Below, in pieces: positions 1-10,906 of a stretch of DNA of 64,000 nucleotides. How positions within the stretch are numbered: position 1 is the first letter of the stretch; every line of letters begins with the position of its first letter. The notes beneath the pieces are model-generated. The model saw only the letters and a list, made by a program, of their open reading frames with translations. It was not told where the DNA came from and did not search any database. Location: assembly GCF_020382885.2 (NCBI RefSeq), contig NC_058497.1, forward strand, positions 17,724,330 to 17,788,329. The letters run 5' to 3'. The position numbers and the translations under genes are program-made. The DNA is from Scatophagus argus (Eukaryota > Chordata > Actinopteri > Scatophagidae).

Positions 1-3000
1 ATGCCCGAGCCTCTAAAGTGCACAGGGAGGTTAGTAAGAGTAAGAAGAAGTGATGGAAAAGAATATGGTCGAATATGTGATGATCGAAATGTTTTCAACT
101 GTGTGATGTGCAAAGAACAAAAGGTTGCTACGTTTTCCTTTAGAATTCAAAGTAAAAATAAATATATCTTCATTTTAACCTAAAGGAATGAAAATAACTA
201 AAATAGGTAAAAATGTTTTTAAAATGTTTTTGTTTTTTTAATTGTCCTGTTTATATGTAAATTCGCACAGTGACACGAGTGTCTGTGTGCAGCATTGAGG
301 CCCGTGAACTGCGCTTCTCACGCGCAATGGTCTTCGCCATCGAGGAGATTAACGACAGCTCGGAGCTGCTGCCAGGCATCAAACTCGGTTATCTGATCCA
401 CGACTCGTGTAGCGCGGTGCCTCTGTCGACGCATATAGCGTTCCAGCTATTAAATGGTCTCGACCCGGTGTTTTACACGGGCGATAGTTGCTTACAATCA
501 GGTATGGTGAAGGCCATCGTCGGTGAGTCTAGTTCCACGGGATCCATCAGCACGTCGCGCATCATCGGAGCCTTTGACATTCCTCTCGTAAATACTTTGG
601 ATTACTGGCAAGATACATTATTTTTATAGGCTAGTGCTGTTTTATTGTTTATTGTTTATTTATTTATTCACATTTTTGCCTGTCTCGTTGAAGAATTGCA
701 TTTCTGTTTTCCTTCAGGTGAGTCACTTTTCCACTTGTGCATGTCTGTCCGATAAGCAGCAGTTCCCGACTTTCTTCAGAACAATCCCGAGTGATCAGTT
801 CCAGGCTGACGCGCTGGCCAAGCTGGTGAAACACTTTGGCTGGACTTGGATAGGTGCTGTCCGCTCGGATTCGGACTATGGCAATAACGGCATGGCGACT
901 TTCCTGCAAGCAGCCCAGAAGGAGGGGATCTGTGTGGAATACTCTGAATCTTTCCATCGATCCAACCCACGCAGCAGGATCCAGAGAGTAGCAGACGTCA
1001 TCCGCAGGTTTCTGCATCACTGATTGTGCTTTTGTCCTCTGAGTGACACTGACCTTTTGCACACAAAACCCCAACTGTTTTGATAAGGATAAATCAAAAT
1101 CAATCTTCTCAGGAAATTGTCTATTGAACATTGTTATGATTTTTAATTGTCTCATATTCATTGCAGATCTTGTTAATAAAAAATAGTGTGTGACATGCAT
1201 GCTGTAAATTTCCAACACAAAAACGTGTCTCTTGTGTTTCTTTCTTTTACTAGTCTTGATACTTGCTTTGTATAATTTAAGGTTCTGTGTGTGTCTCCAG
1301 GTCAACAGCAATGGTTATCGTAGCATTTGTAGCTTCTACAGAATTCAGGATCTTAATGGAGGAGCTGTCATTGGAGCCCTCGCCTCCTCGCCAGTGGATC
1401 GGCAGTGAATCCTGGCTAACAAACCGGGACCTGCTGAGGTTCAGCTTCTGTGCTGGAGCCATTGGATTTGGGATTCAGCGATCCGTCATTCCAGGTCTGA
1501 GAGAATTCTTGCTGGATCTCTCTCCCACTAAAGTGGCTGCCTCTCCACTGCTTACTGAGTTCTGGGAGGAGGCATTCAACTGCAGGCTGGGAAAACGTGA
1601 GCTAGTAATGTTGATTTTTATCACTGATGTTATTCACAATTTGTTGTTAATGGTTGATTTGTTGTGTTGATTGTAATTTTGAGTGGAGCTCACTGTGTTA
1701 CAAAGTGATCTGCTGCTTTAAGATCAGGCCACAGATTTCTGTAGAGATGGCAATATACTACAGTAATATTGAACAAGAACATGACACGGACAGACAATGC
1801 AACTCTGTGAATAGTCTTGCTTTATTATTTCAACTTCAGGTCCTGTGAAGATTTTGTATGAACTTAACAGCAGAATATAAGCAGATATTATATTTACAGT
1901 CTCCCACTCAAAGTTAAAGAAGTGTGATCGTAATATTAAAAATCTGTTAACAGGGTGAATTCGGCTATTTTAATAAAAGTGGTTTCAGATCATGTCTTTA
2001 TTTTAACAACTTTGAAACAGTTCAAATCAGTTTGGTGATTTCACTGGGAAAGTGATGTCCTGTTTTTGTCTTTTATAAAGGCCACAAACCATAAAAGAAG
2101 AAGTTTGTGTAAACATGAAAACATAAGTTGGTGTTCATGATGCTGGGACAAACAGGCCTGATAAAAACTGACACAGTAGAGATTTAAAGGAAAATACATG
2201 AAGACCTGTCTGTAAAATGATGCATTGAAATCTAATGTAAAATAAACATGTTTTATGAAAACAATACAAATATATGAATTTGTGCAGGTAGTTTGAATAA
2301 AACAAAAATATAGCAGGAGCAGAATAATAAATGCAGCAATTAATTCTAGTGGAATATAATTGTTAAAATTAGAAACACCTTCTTCTGTCTCTGTGTGTTT
2401 TCAGCTGCAGCCGTGGATGAGAGAGTGTGTGATGGATCTGAAGACATACAGACGCTCCAGAGCCTATACACTGACACATCTCAGCTCCGAATCACTAACA
2501 TGGTGTACAAGGCTGTTTATGCAATAGCACATGCCATTCACAATTCAGTGTGTCAGGAAACAAATTCTACTACTAAATGTGATAAAATCGCCAGGACAGA
2601 GCCCAGACAGGTCACTTGAAATAATAAATTTCATAAAAAATGAACAAGTAAACAATCCAGTGTTCTTTTTTCACCATAATATAACTTAATGAAATGCAGT
2701 ATTCCTTTCTCTCCAACACTGTCTTACTTTGCTTCATCCTCACAGCTTCTCACTCAGCTGAAGAAAGTAAATTTTTCCCAAAATGGTTATGATGTGTCAT
2801 TTGATGCCAATGGGGATCCTGTGGCCACATATGAGCTGGTTAACTGGCAGAAAAGTGAAAGTGGCAGCAATGAGTTGGTGACAGTAGGTTTCTATGATGC
2901 ATCACTGCCAGCAGGCCAGGAGTTCAGTATCAACAGGAACCTCACCTGGATGGAGGGCAGCACACAGGTAAGCAATGATGGGCAAAGTATACAACTATTT

Positions 3001-4935
3001 CCAGTGTAAACACGTCTGCATCAGTACAAGATGATCCGAGCAGTTGCAAAAAAACTACTTAGTTTATAAAGTGAGAAAGTCTCGAGTAGGGTGGAGATTG
3101 GGGTTCAATGGTGAGTCACACCATTGAACCCTCAGACAGCTTTCACCCAAGAGAAGAGTTTGCATCCCATGTGCAAACAAATATCTCTGATCTTTTCTTA
3201 AAACTGACTAAGTAGAGTTGTGACAAAACTTAAACGAAGTGCTGTTTCATGTTTGTCTCATTTTGGAAAGACTGTGTGAGGGTTAGGGGTTTAGCAATTG
3301 GAGCTAAACCTGTCAGAAAAAATGAACCTCAGCTTGACATAAAGTGTATGAAATGGTATAAACCACCCAACATGTATTTGGAGAAAGTTTCCTCTGTTAA
3401 CATGGAGGGGTGGGGTTTATGGCTAGTACTTCAGCCTGACACCAAGGGGACATCAAGTTTTTATGGCAGCTTGACTTTTGGGGAGCTCTCGTGTCACTGA
3501 AGTCATTGATTGAGACAGGAGAAGATTTTTGACAAGGCATTAGGGGTTTTCTTACAGTGTTTGTGGAAAAAGATGTGAGAGAAATCATCCGCAAAAACAA
3601 GGAAAAAATGGACTTTGCACTGAAGTGACAGGAGGGGGAGTTGAACTTCCTGTCATTAGATTTACTGCCAAGACAGCATATGAGTTGTCACACACGAGAG
3701 AAGACGAGAAAATTCATCCACTTATTTCAAAGCTATGTTCCAAACTTAGGTGTATGAAAAAAGTAGTACTACCTGAAGTAGTACTACCTGTGTAGGAATG
3801 ACAGAGTTTGATTGTATCTCCATGTCAGGTCCCTGTGTCAGTGTGCAGTGACAGCTGTCCCCCAGGAACTCGTCAAGTGCTGCAGAAAGGAAAACCCATC
3901 TGCTGTTATGATTGTATACTGTGTCCTGAGGGAGAGATTAGCAATGCTACAGGTAACTTTTTGGTTGTCATGCATGTCAACATCAAATATTTGCCCACTA
4001 AAAGTTCATTTTGGGTTGTTTTTGTTTCAGATTCTCCTGATTGTTTCCCTTGCCCCAAGGAGTTCTGGCCAAATGCAGAGAGAGACTCTTGTCTCCCCAA
4101 GCCTGTAGAGTTTCTGTCCTTTGACGAGGTCCTAGGAATCATCCTGGCTGCATTCTCAGTTGCTGGTGCCTGTCTTGCCATTATAACAGCAGCTGTGTTC
4201 TTTCATCACAGGACATCCCCGATTGTCAGGGCCAACAACTCTGAGCTGAGCTTCCTGCTGCTCTTCTCCCTGACTCTCTGTTTCTTATGTTCATTAACTT
4301 TCATTGGAGCACCCACTAAATGGTCCTGCATGCTGCGCCACACAGCATTTGGGATCACCTTCGTCCTCTGCATCTCTTGTGTTCTTGGAAAAACAATAGT
4401 TGTGTTGATGGCCTTCAAAGCTACACTCCCAGGTAGTAACGTCATGAAATGGTTTGGTCCTCCACAGCAAAGAATGACTGTGGTGTCTTTTACATTTGTT
4501 CAAGTTTTAATATGTACCATTTGGTTGGTTCTTAGTCCCCCTTTTCCGATGAAAAACCTGACCACATACAAAGAGAGGATCATCCTGGAGTGTGCATTGG
4601 GCTCAGATATTGGGTTCTGGGTTGTGCTCGGGTACATCGGCCTGCTGGCTGCCTTTTGCTTAGTGTTAGCTGTCTTAGCCCGCAAACTACCTGATAATTT
4701 TAATGAAGCCAAGCTTATCACCTTCAGCATGTTGATATTCTGTGCAGTGTGGATCACCTTTATCCCAGCGTATGTCAGCTCTCCTGGGAAATTTACTGTG
4801 GCTGTGGAGATTTTTGCCATTCTGGCCTCCAGTTTTGGATTAATTCTGTGTATATTTGCTCCAAAGTGTTTCATCATATTGTTTAGGCCAGAGAAGAACA
4901 CAAAGAAACATTTAATGAACAAAAGCTTAATGTGA
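1..4935 (+). CDS. OlfC/V2R-like receptor copy A (5' end outside window)
   Basis: Class C GPCR of the fish V2R-like olfactory receptor family, cut by the window edge inside exon 1. Coding exons: 1-29 (end of exon 1), 293-587, 718-1007, 1301-1596, 2405-2610, 2746-2967, 3829-3952, 4031-4935. All introns are GT..AG and phases agree, giving 788 visible residues then TGA. The visible piece of exon 1 is base-identical to the end of exon 1 of copy I, while the C-terminus (MNKSLM) and 3' flank match copies B and C, so this copy shares different neighbours at its two ends. Its exon 2 is the most divergent of the ten (for example [43 protein letters not shown]). The amino-acid-binding Ser, Thr, Asp, Tyr and Glu are kept. 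Intron 4 (808 bp) holds nothing recognisable; intron 6 (861 bp) has a perfect hairpin. Confidence 0.93.
3101..3131. repeat. Perfect 13-bp inverted repeat in intron 6 of copy A
   Basis: GGGTTCAATGGTG at 3101-3113 is followed, after a 5-base loop, by its exact reverse complement at 3119-3131. The corresponding intron stretch in copies E and G (around 28060 and 45345) is related but lacks the hairpin. Confidence 0.8.
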
Positions 4936-5164
4936 GACGTCTGAGGTTTGGAAATAGACATGTCAAAAAATGTAGTTGAAGAGAATTTGCTGTACACTAT
5001 CAACAGTTTTCACCTAGTTGCTTCAAGTATTTCCATGTACAAGTTTTTTGATTTATTTTTTTTAAGAATTTTAATTAAAGATTTTTGAATGTCCTTCCAT
5101 GTTTTTGAATTTTTCACACACATACACACAAACAAGAGAAACAAAACAGAGAAAATGTCATGTT

Positions 5165-5170
5165 AATAAA
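5165..5170 (+). promoter_or_regulatory. Polyadenylation signal, copy A
   Basis: AATAAA lies about 230 bp after the stop codon of copy A, at a position conserved in copies B and C. Confidence 0.6.
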
Positions 5171-5362
5171 CTCTAAATTCATGACAACAATGTGTGGTAC
5201 TTAGTTTTGTCACAACATTTTCATAATTCATTTCAAATACATTCAATTGGAACCAATTAATTGTGTGACTGACATAAGAAAGAAGACCCAATAGCAGCAA
5301 CACTGTATGGGTGTAGTAAGTTGACCTACAAAAGAAGGAGGGAAGATGCTGTTTTTAATTTC

Positions 5363-5369
5363 TATAAAA
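5363..5369 (+). promoter_or_regulatory. TATA box, copy B
   Basis: TATAAAA lies about 45 bp upstream of the ATG of copy B. A TATA-like motif at the same relative place precedes every copy whose 5' end is visible. Confidence 0.65.
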
Positions 5370-5413
5370 CAGTGAAAACACATAAGGTATGCTCATATGC
5401 AGACACACGAGGG

Positions 5414-8400
5414 ATGGAGATCTCAGCTGTTTTTATTGGTCTGATTCTGTCTCTGGTTTTGCGTGAGCTGAACTCAGCTCTTGTCTCTAATGGTTCTAGA
5501 GATGCTGTGAAACAAAGGGCTGGGCTTACAGAGGATAGGAGTGGTGCTGGGGTCAGCACTGAGGCCTCATCTGTGAAATGTAAGCTTCAGGGTACCAGTC
5601 GTCTGCCTGCATTCTCAATGCATGGAGACTATGTTATCGGAGGTGTTTTCTCCATACACCGCTACAAACAAACAGTGGAGAATAACTACACCACTATGCC
5701 TGAGCCTCTCAAGTGCACAGGGAGGTCAGTAAGAGAAGTGTGGATAAGACAAAGTTATAATGTGTGGGAAAAGAAATGTTTTAAAATGTTTGATGTGCTT
5801 TAAATCGTGTTGTCAAGTCTTTTGTCAAGTTTTTTGATTTCAGCAAGTGTTGAAATCTTTAATATGCTATATATTTTTAACAATTAAAATGCATTGAAAT
5901 TTTTGAAATTAATTTGATTTTTAATCAGTGCATTGAAATTCCTATGTAGTGTTAAGGTAACTGTGATATTGGTTTCAGAAATGCTTTGCAGTTATCGTTA
6001 ATTGTCCAGTCCAAGAATGGATTCACTATTGTGGTGTGTTTTTGATTTGTGAATTGTCTTGATTATTTGTAAATTTGGACAGTGACATGAGTGTCTGTGT
6101 GCAGTCTGGACTCGCGTGAACTGCGTTTTTCACGCGCAACGGTCTTCGCCATCGAGGAGATTAACAACAGCTCGGAGCTGCTGCCAGGCATCAAACTCGG
6201 TTATCAGATCCACGACTCGTGCGCCGCAGTGCCCGTGGCCATGCATGTGACATTTCAGCTTTCAAATGGTTTGGACCCGGTGTTTTACACGGGCGATAAT
6301 TGCTCACAGTCAGGTATGATGATGGCCATCATCGGTGAGTCTGGCTCCACTCCATCCATCAGCATGTCGCGCGTCATCGGGGCCTTTGATATTCCTCTCG
6401 TAAATATTTTGAATTTCTGGCCAATATGTTTTCATTGTGGACAATTGGCGATTATTTACTGATTTATTGTTCTCTTTCTGACTTTACACGTAAAAGAACC
6501 ACACTGTTGTTTTTCCTTCAGGTGAGCCACTTTGCCACTTGTGCATGTCTGTCCGATAAGCTGCAGTTCCCGAGTTTCTTCAGAACAATCCCGAGTGATC
6601 AGTTCCAGGCTGACGCGCTGGCCAAGCTGGTGAAACACTTTGGCTGGACTTGGATAGGTGCTGTCCGCTCGGATTCGGACTATGGCAATAACGGCATGGC
6701 GACTTTCCTGCAAGCAGCTCAGAAGGAGGGGATCTGTGTGGAATACTCTGAATCTTTCTATCGGACCCACCCACGCAGCAGGATCCAGAGAGTAGCAGAC
6801 GTCATCCGCAGGTTTCTGTATCACTGATTGAGGCTTTTGTTCCCTGTGTGACACTGACCTTCTGCTTACAAAACCCTAAATGTTTTGATAAAGCTAAGAA
6901 AAAGATATTTTCTCACTTGGAACTTTTTTCCCCGATTTTACACTGGCATGATGTTTATTTTTTTTCATATATAATGGATAACTTGCTATTAACAATAGTC
7001 TGTGGCACCCATGCTGTACATTCACCACACAAAATGTGTCTCCCTTCCTTTTTTCACCAGTCTTGATATTTACTTTGTAAAATTTAATGTGGGCTACTCA
7101 TGTTTCTCCAGGTCAACGGCAACAGTTATCGTAGCATTTGTAGCTTCTACAGAATTCAGGATCTTAATGGAGGAGCTGTCACTGGAGCCCTCCCCTCCTC
7201 GCCAGTGGATTGGCACCGAGGCCTGGGTAACCAACAGAGACATGCTGAAGTTCAGCTTCTGTGCTGGAGCCGTCGGCTTTGGCATTCAGCGATCTGTCAT
7301 TCCAGGTCTGAGAGAATTCTTGCTGGATCTCTCTCCCACCAAAGTGGCTGCGTCTCCACTGCTTACTGAGTTCTGGGAGGAGGCATTCAACTGCAGGCTG
7401 GGAAAAAGTGAGGTGGTCAAGCTGATTTTTAACATGATATCAATATCTGTTGGTTCCACGTGGTTGTTATTTTGTTGATTGTCTGTTTGAGTGGAACTTA
7501 CTATGTTAAAAGGTCATCAGCTACTTTAAGATCAAGCAACAGATTTCTAGTACATTACAGTACACAGTATATTGATATTGAGCAAAGACATGAGGTGGAC
7601 AGAAGATGCAGTTTTATGAATAATCTTGCTTATTGATTTCAACTTTAGGTCCTGTCAAGATTTTGTATGATTTTGGCTGCTGTGTGCACTAAAACTTAAG
7701 TTCCAAACACAAACACACATTATATTGTCAGTCTCTAGACACACAGCTGAAGAAAGATAATATTAAACATCCATTTACATTATGAATTAGACTGTTATAA
7801 TAAGAGTGAATTCAGGTCACTTCTTTATTTTCAACACAATTAAAACAACTTAAGATAGTTGGTGATTTCGCTGAAAAAGTGGTGTGCTGTTCTTACATGA
7901 AGGCCTCAAATCATATGAGTGATTGGTGTTAACAAGCCTTGGTAGTCACGACTCTGAAAACAAAAGACACAAATAAAACAAACTGATACAGTTGAGATTT
8001 AAAGGTATGAAAAGAATAATAAACACAGTAATGAATACTATTATAATACCATTGTCGAAGCTTCAAACACATTCTTCTCCTCTGTGTGCTTTCAGCTGCA
8101 GCTGTGGATGAGAGAGTGTGTGATGGATCTGAAGACATACAGACGCTCCAGAGTCTTTACACTGACACATCTCAGCTCCGAATCACTAACATGGTGTACA
8201 AGGCTGTTTATGCAATAGCACATGCCATTCATAATTCAGTGTGTCAGGAAACAAATTCTACAACTCAGTGTGACAAAAACACCAATATAGAGTCCAATCA
8301 GGTCAGTCGAAATTAAGTGATGAACACCCCGGTGCTTTAAATATTCCTTTCTCTCCAACACTGTCTTACTTTACTTCATCTTCACAGTTTCTCACTCAGC

Positions 8401-10428
8401 TGAAGAAAGTCAAATTTTCCCAAAATGGTTATGATGTGTCATTTGATGCCAATGGGGATCCTGTGGCCACATATGAGCTGATTAACTGGCAGAAAAGTGA
8501 AAGTGGCAGCATTGAGTTTGTGACAGTAGGTTTCTACGATGCATCACTGTCAGCGGGCCAGGAGTTCAGTATCAACAGGAACCTCACCTGGATGGAAGGT
8601 AGAACACAAGTAAGAAGTGGTAGACAAAGTACACAGCGTTATTAATTGAATCAAATTGAGGACATTGCTATGCCTCCTACCCCATGGCAACAGCCTAGGG
8701 AAGCCCCCCTTTGACCCCAGCATGACCTTGCCCCAGCGCATAAAGCAAGGTCCACAAGCACATGGCCAGATGAGACCAGTGCAGAAGAACCCATTGGCCC
8801 ACACAGAGCCTTGACCCCACAGATGTCGCACTGCCTGTATGGGCAAACCCCCCCAACAGAAACACTCCAAAATACCACGGAATGCCTTCCCAGCAGACTG
8901 GAAGCTGCCATGGCTGCATTGGGGGACCAACTGTACATAAATATCCATGTTCTTAGAATGTGAAGTCACCAAAGGCCCCACTGGTCAGAAACATTTCAAG
9001 CTTGCTAAGGAGGAAGAGTAGAAATCACCATTTGTTGAGATCCGCTATATCATCAGGAAGAAGCTCATGACCCTGCACGGACCAGAATGGCACAGGAGAT
9101 GAAGGAGAGGAAGCCTGCATTCATAGCTAATCCAGTCGGATTTACTAAACAGCTGTTGGGGCAGGAGCACAGTTTATGCACCTATGTTTCAATGACAACA
9201 TATGGCTAATAATATTTGAGAGAAGGAAAGAAAATTCATCCACTGATTTTAAAGGTATGCTTTAAACCAAAGAGTAACAGGAACCCTCATGGAAATTAAT
9301 ACGTTTGTATCTGTGTGCCAGGTGCCTGTGTCAGTGTGCAGTGACAGCTGTCCTCCAGGAACTCGTAAAGTGCTGCAGAAAGGAAAACCCATCTGCTGTT
9401 ATGATTGTATACTGTGTCCTGAGGGAGAGATTAGCAATGCTACAGGTAACTTTCTGTTTTTGATGCATGTCTACAACATCAAACATTTGACTGTTTAAAG
9501 TTCTTTTTAATTTATTCTTTCAGACTCTCCTGATTGTTTCCCTTGCCCCAAGGAGTTCTGGCCAAATGCAGAGAGAGACTCTTGTCTCCCCAAACCTGTA
9601 GAGTTTCTGTCCTTTGACGAGGTCCTAGGAATCATCCTGGCTGCATTCTCAGTTGCTGGTGCCTGTCTTGCCATTATAACAGCGGCTGTGTTCTTTCATC
9701 ACAGGACATCCCCGATTGTCAGGGCCAACAACTCTGAGCTGAGCTTCCTGCTGCTCTTCTCCCTGACTCTCTGTTTCTTATGTTCATTAACTTTCATTGG
9801 AGCACCCACTGAGTGGTCCTGCATGCTGCGTCACACAGCATTTGGGATCACCTTCGTCCTCTGCATCTCTTGTGTTCTTGGGAAAACAATAGTTGTGTTG
9901 ATGGCCTTCAAAGCTACACTTCCAGCTAGTAACGTCATGAAATGGTTTGGTCCTCCACAGCAAAGAATGACTGTGGTGTCTTTTACATTTGTTCAAGTTT
10001 TAATATGCACCATTTGGTTGGTTCTTAGTCCCCCTTTTCCGATGAAAAACCTGACCACATACAAAGAGAGGATCATCCTGGAGTGTGCATTGGGCTCAGA
10101 TATTGGGTTCTGGGTTGTGCTCGGGTACATCGGCCTGCTGGCTGCCTTTTGCTTAGTGTTAGCTGTCTTAGCCCGCAAACTACCTGATAATTTTAATGAA
10201 GCCAAGCTTATCACCTTCAGCATGTTGATATTCTGTGCAGTGTGGATCACCTTTATCCCAGCGTATGTCAGCTCTCCTGGGAAATTTACTGTGGCTGTGG
10301 AGATTTTTGCCATTCTGGCCTCCAGTTTTGGATTAATTCTGTGTATATTTGCTCCAAAGTGTTTCATTATATTGTTTAAGCCAGAGAGGAACACAAAGAA
10401 ACATTTAATGAACAAAAGCTTAATGTGA
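5414..10428 (+). CDS. OlfC/V2R-like amino-acid olfactory receptor, copy B
   Basis: Predicted 882-aa plasma-membrane receptor. Exons: 5414-5724, 6105-6399, 6522-6811, 7112-7407, 8096-8301, 8388-8609, 9322-9445, 9524-10428. Residues 1 to about 22 form a signal peptide; 23-540 the Venus-flytrap ligand domain; 541 to about 603 the cysteine-rich domain (nine Cys); the rest is seven helices with the family hallmarks TSPIVRANN and [15 protein letters not shown]185, T208, D228, Y256 and E335 align with the calcium-sensing receptor residues S147, S170, D190, Y218 and E297 that hold an amino acid, so an amino-acid ligand is inferred. The start is the ATG 45 bp after the TATA box: it gives a signal peptide and is conserved in all copies. 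Canonical V2R genes have six exons; here the usual long third exon is split by introns 3 and 4. Intron 6 carries Tc1-like and LINE pieces. Protein ends MNKSLM. Confidence 0.95.
8715..8990 (+). mobile_element. Tc1/mariner-like DNA transposon fragment in intron 6 of copy B
   Basis: The stretch resembles the 3' third of a teleost Tc1-like transposase gene plus its trailing sequence (for example CAGAAACACTCCAAAATACC followed by GCCTTCCCAGCAGACTGGAA). The transposase frame is badly decayed and no terminal repeat is visible, so this is a dead remnant. Edges are approximate. The same fragment sits at 14232-14507 in copy C, so it predates the B/C duplication. Confidence 0.6.
9005..9172 (+). mobile_element. 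LINE fragment (N-terminal side of pol) in intron 6 of copy B
   Basis: The + strand reads as a decayed piece of a non-LTR retrotransposon ORF, including [12 protein letters not shown], a motif I associate with the region before the reverse transcriptase in a teleost LINE family. Later parts of what appears to be the same family occur in intron 6 of copies D and F. The clade is not certain. Edges are approximate. Confidence 0.5.
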
Positions 10429-10657
10429 GACGTCTGAGGTTTGGAAATAGATATGTCATAAAATGTAGTCGAAGAACAGTTGCTGTACACAATCAACAGT
10501 TTTCACCTAGTTGCTTCAAGTATTTAAATGTACAAGTTTTTTGATTTATGTTATTTAAGAATTTTAATTAAAGATTTTTGAACGTCCTTCCATTTTTTTG
10601 AATTTTTCACACACATACACACAAACAAGAGAAACAAAACAGAGAAAATGTCATGTT

Positions 10658-10663
10658 AATAAA
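10658..10663 (+). promoter_or_regulatory. Polyadenylation signal, copy B
   Basis: AATAAA about 230 bp after the stop codon, at the position conserved with copies A and C. Confidence 0.6.
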
Positions 10664-10855
10664 CTCTAATTTCATGACAACAATGTGTGGTACTTAGTTT
10701 TGTCACAACATTTTCATAATTCATTTCAAATACATTAACTTGCAACAGATCAATTGTGTGACTGACATAAGAAAGAAGACCCAATAGCAGCAACACTGTA
10801 TGGGTGTAGTAAGTTGACCTACAAAAGAAGGAGGGAAGATGCTGTTTTTAATTTC

Positions 10856-10862
10856 TATAAAA
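10856..10862 (+). promoter_or_regulatory. TATA box, copy C
   Basis: TATAAAA about 45 bp upstream of the ATG of copy C, in the same context as in copies B and D. Confidence 0.65.
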
Positions 10863-10906
10863 CAGTGAAAACACATAAGGTATGCTCATATGCAGACACA
10901 CGAGGG

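Larger units (their letters stand above)
4936..5413. other. Intergenic spacer A-B
   Basis: This 478-bp spacer holds the 3' untranslated region of copy A and the promoter of copy B. It is nearly identical to spacers B-C (10429-10906) and C-D (15945-16422), including a short CA-rich run (about 5115-5130). No gene was seen in it. Confidence 0.8.
10429..10906. other. Intergenic spacer B-C
   Basis: This 478-bp spacer is almost identical to spacer A-B. It contains the 3' untranslated region of copy B and the promoter of copy C, and no gene. Confidence 0.8.

Noticed and set aside
4500-5003. Recurrent minus-strand open frames of 140-167 codons opposite exon 8 in every copy
   Set aside because: They are antisense shadows of the conserved seven-helix exon: no domain, no promoter, and they recur only because exon 8 recurs.
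5321-5413. Upstream in-frame extension of exon 1 in copies B, C and D starting MTYKRRREDAV
   Set aside because: The extension runs across the TATA box and is absent in E to J. The downstream ATG (MEIS) gives a signal peptide and is conserved in all copies.
8550-8981. Glycine- and cysteine-rich minus-strand open frames in intron 6 of B and C
   Set aside because: They lie on the antisense strand of a decayed Tc1-like transposon fragment.
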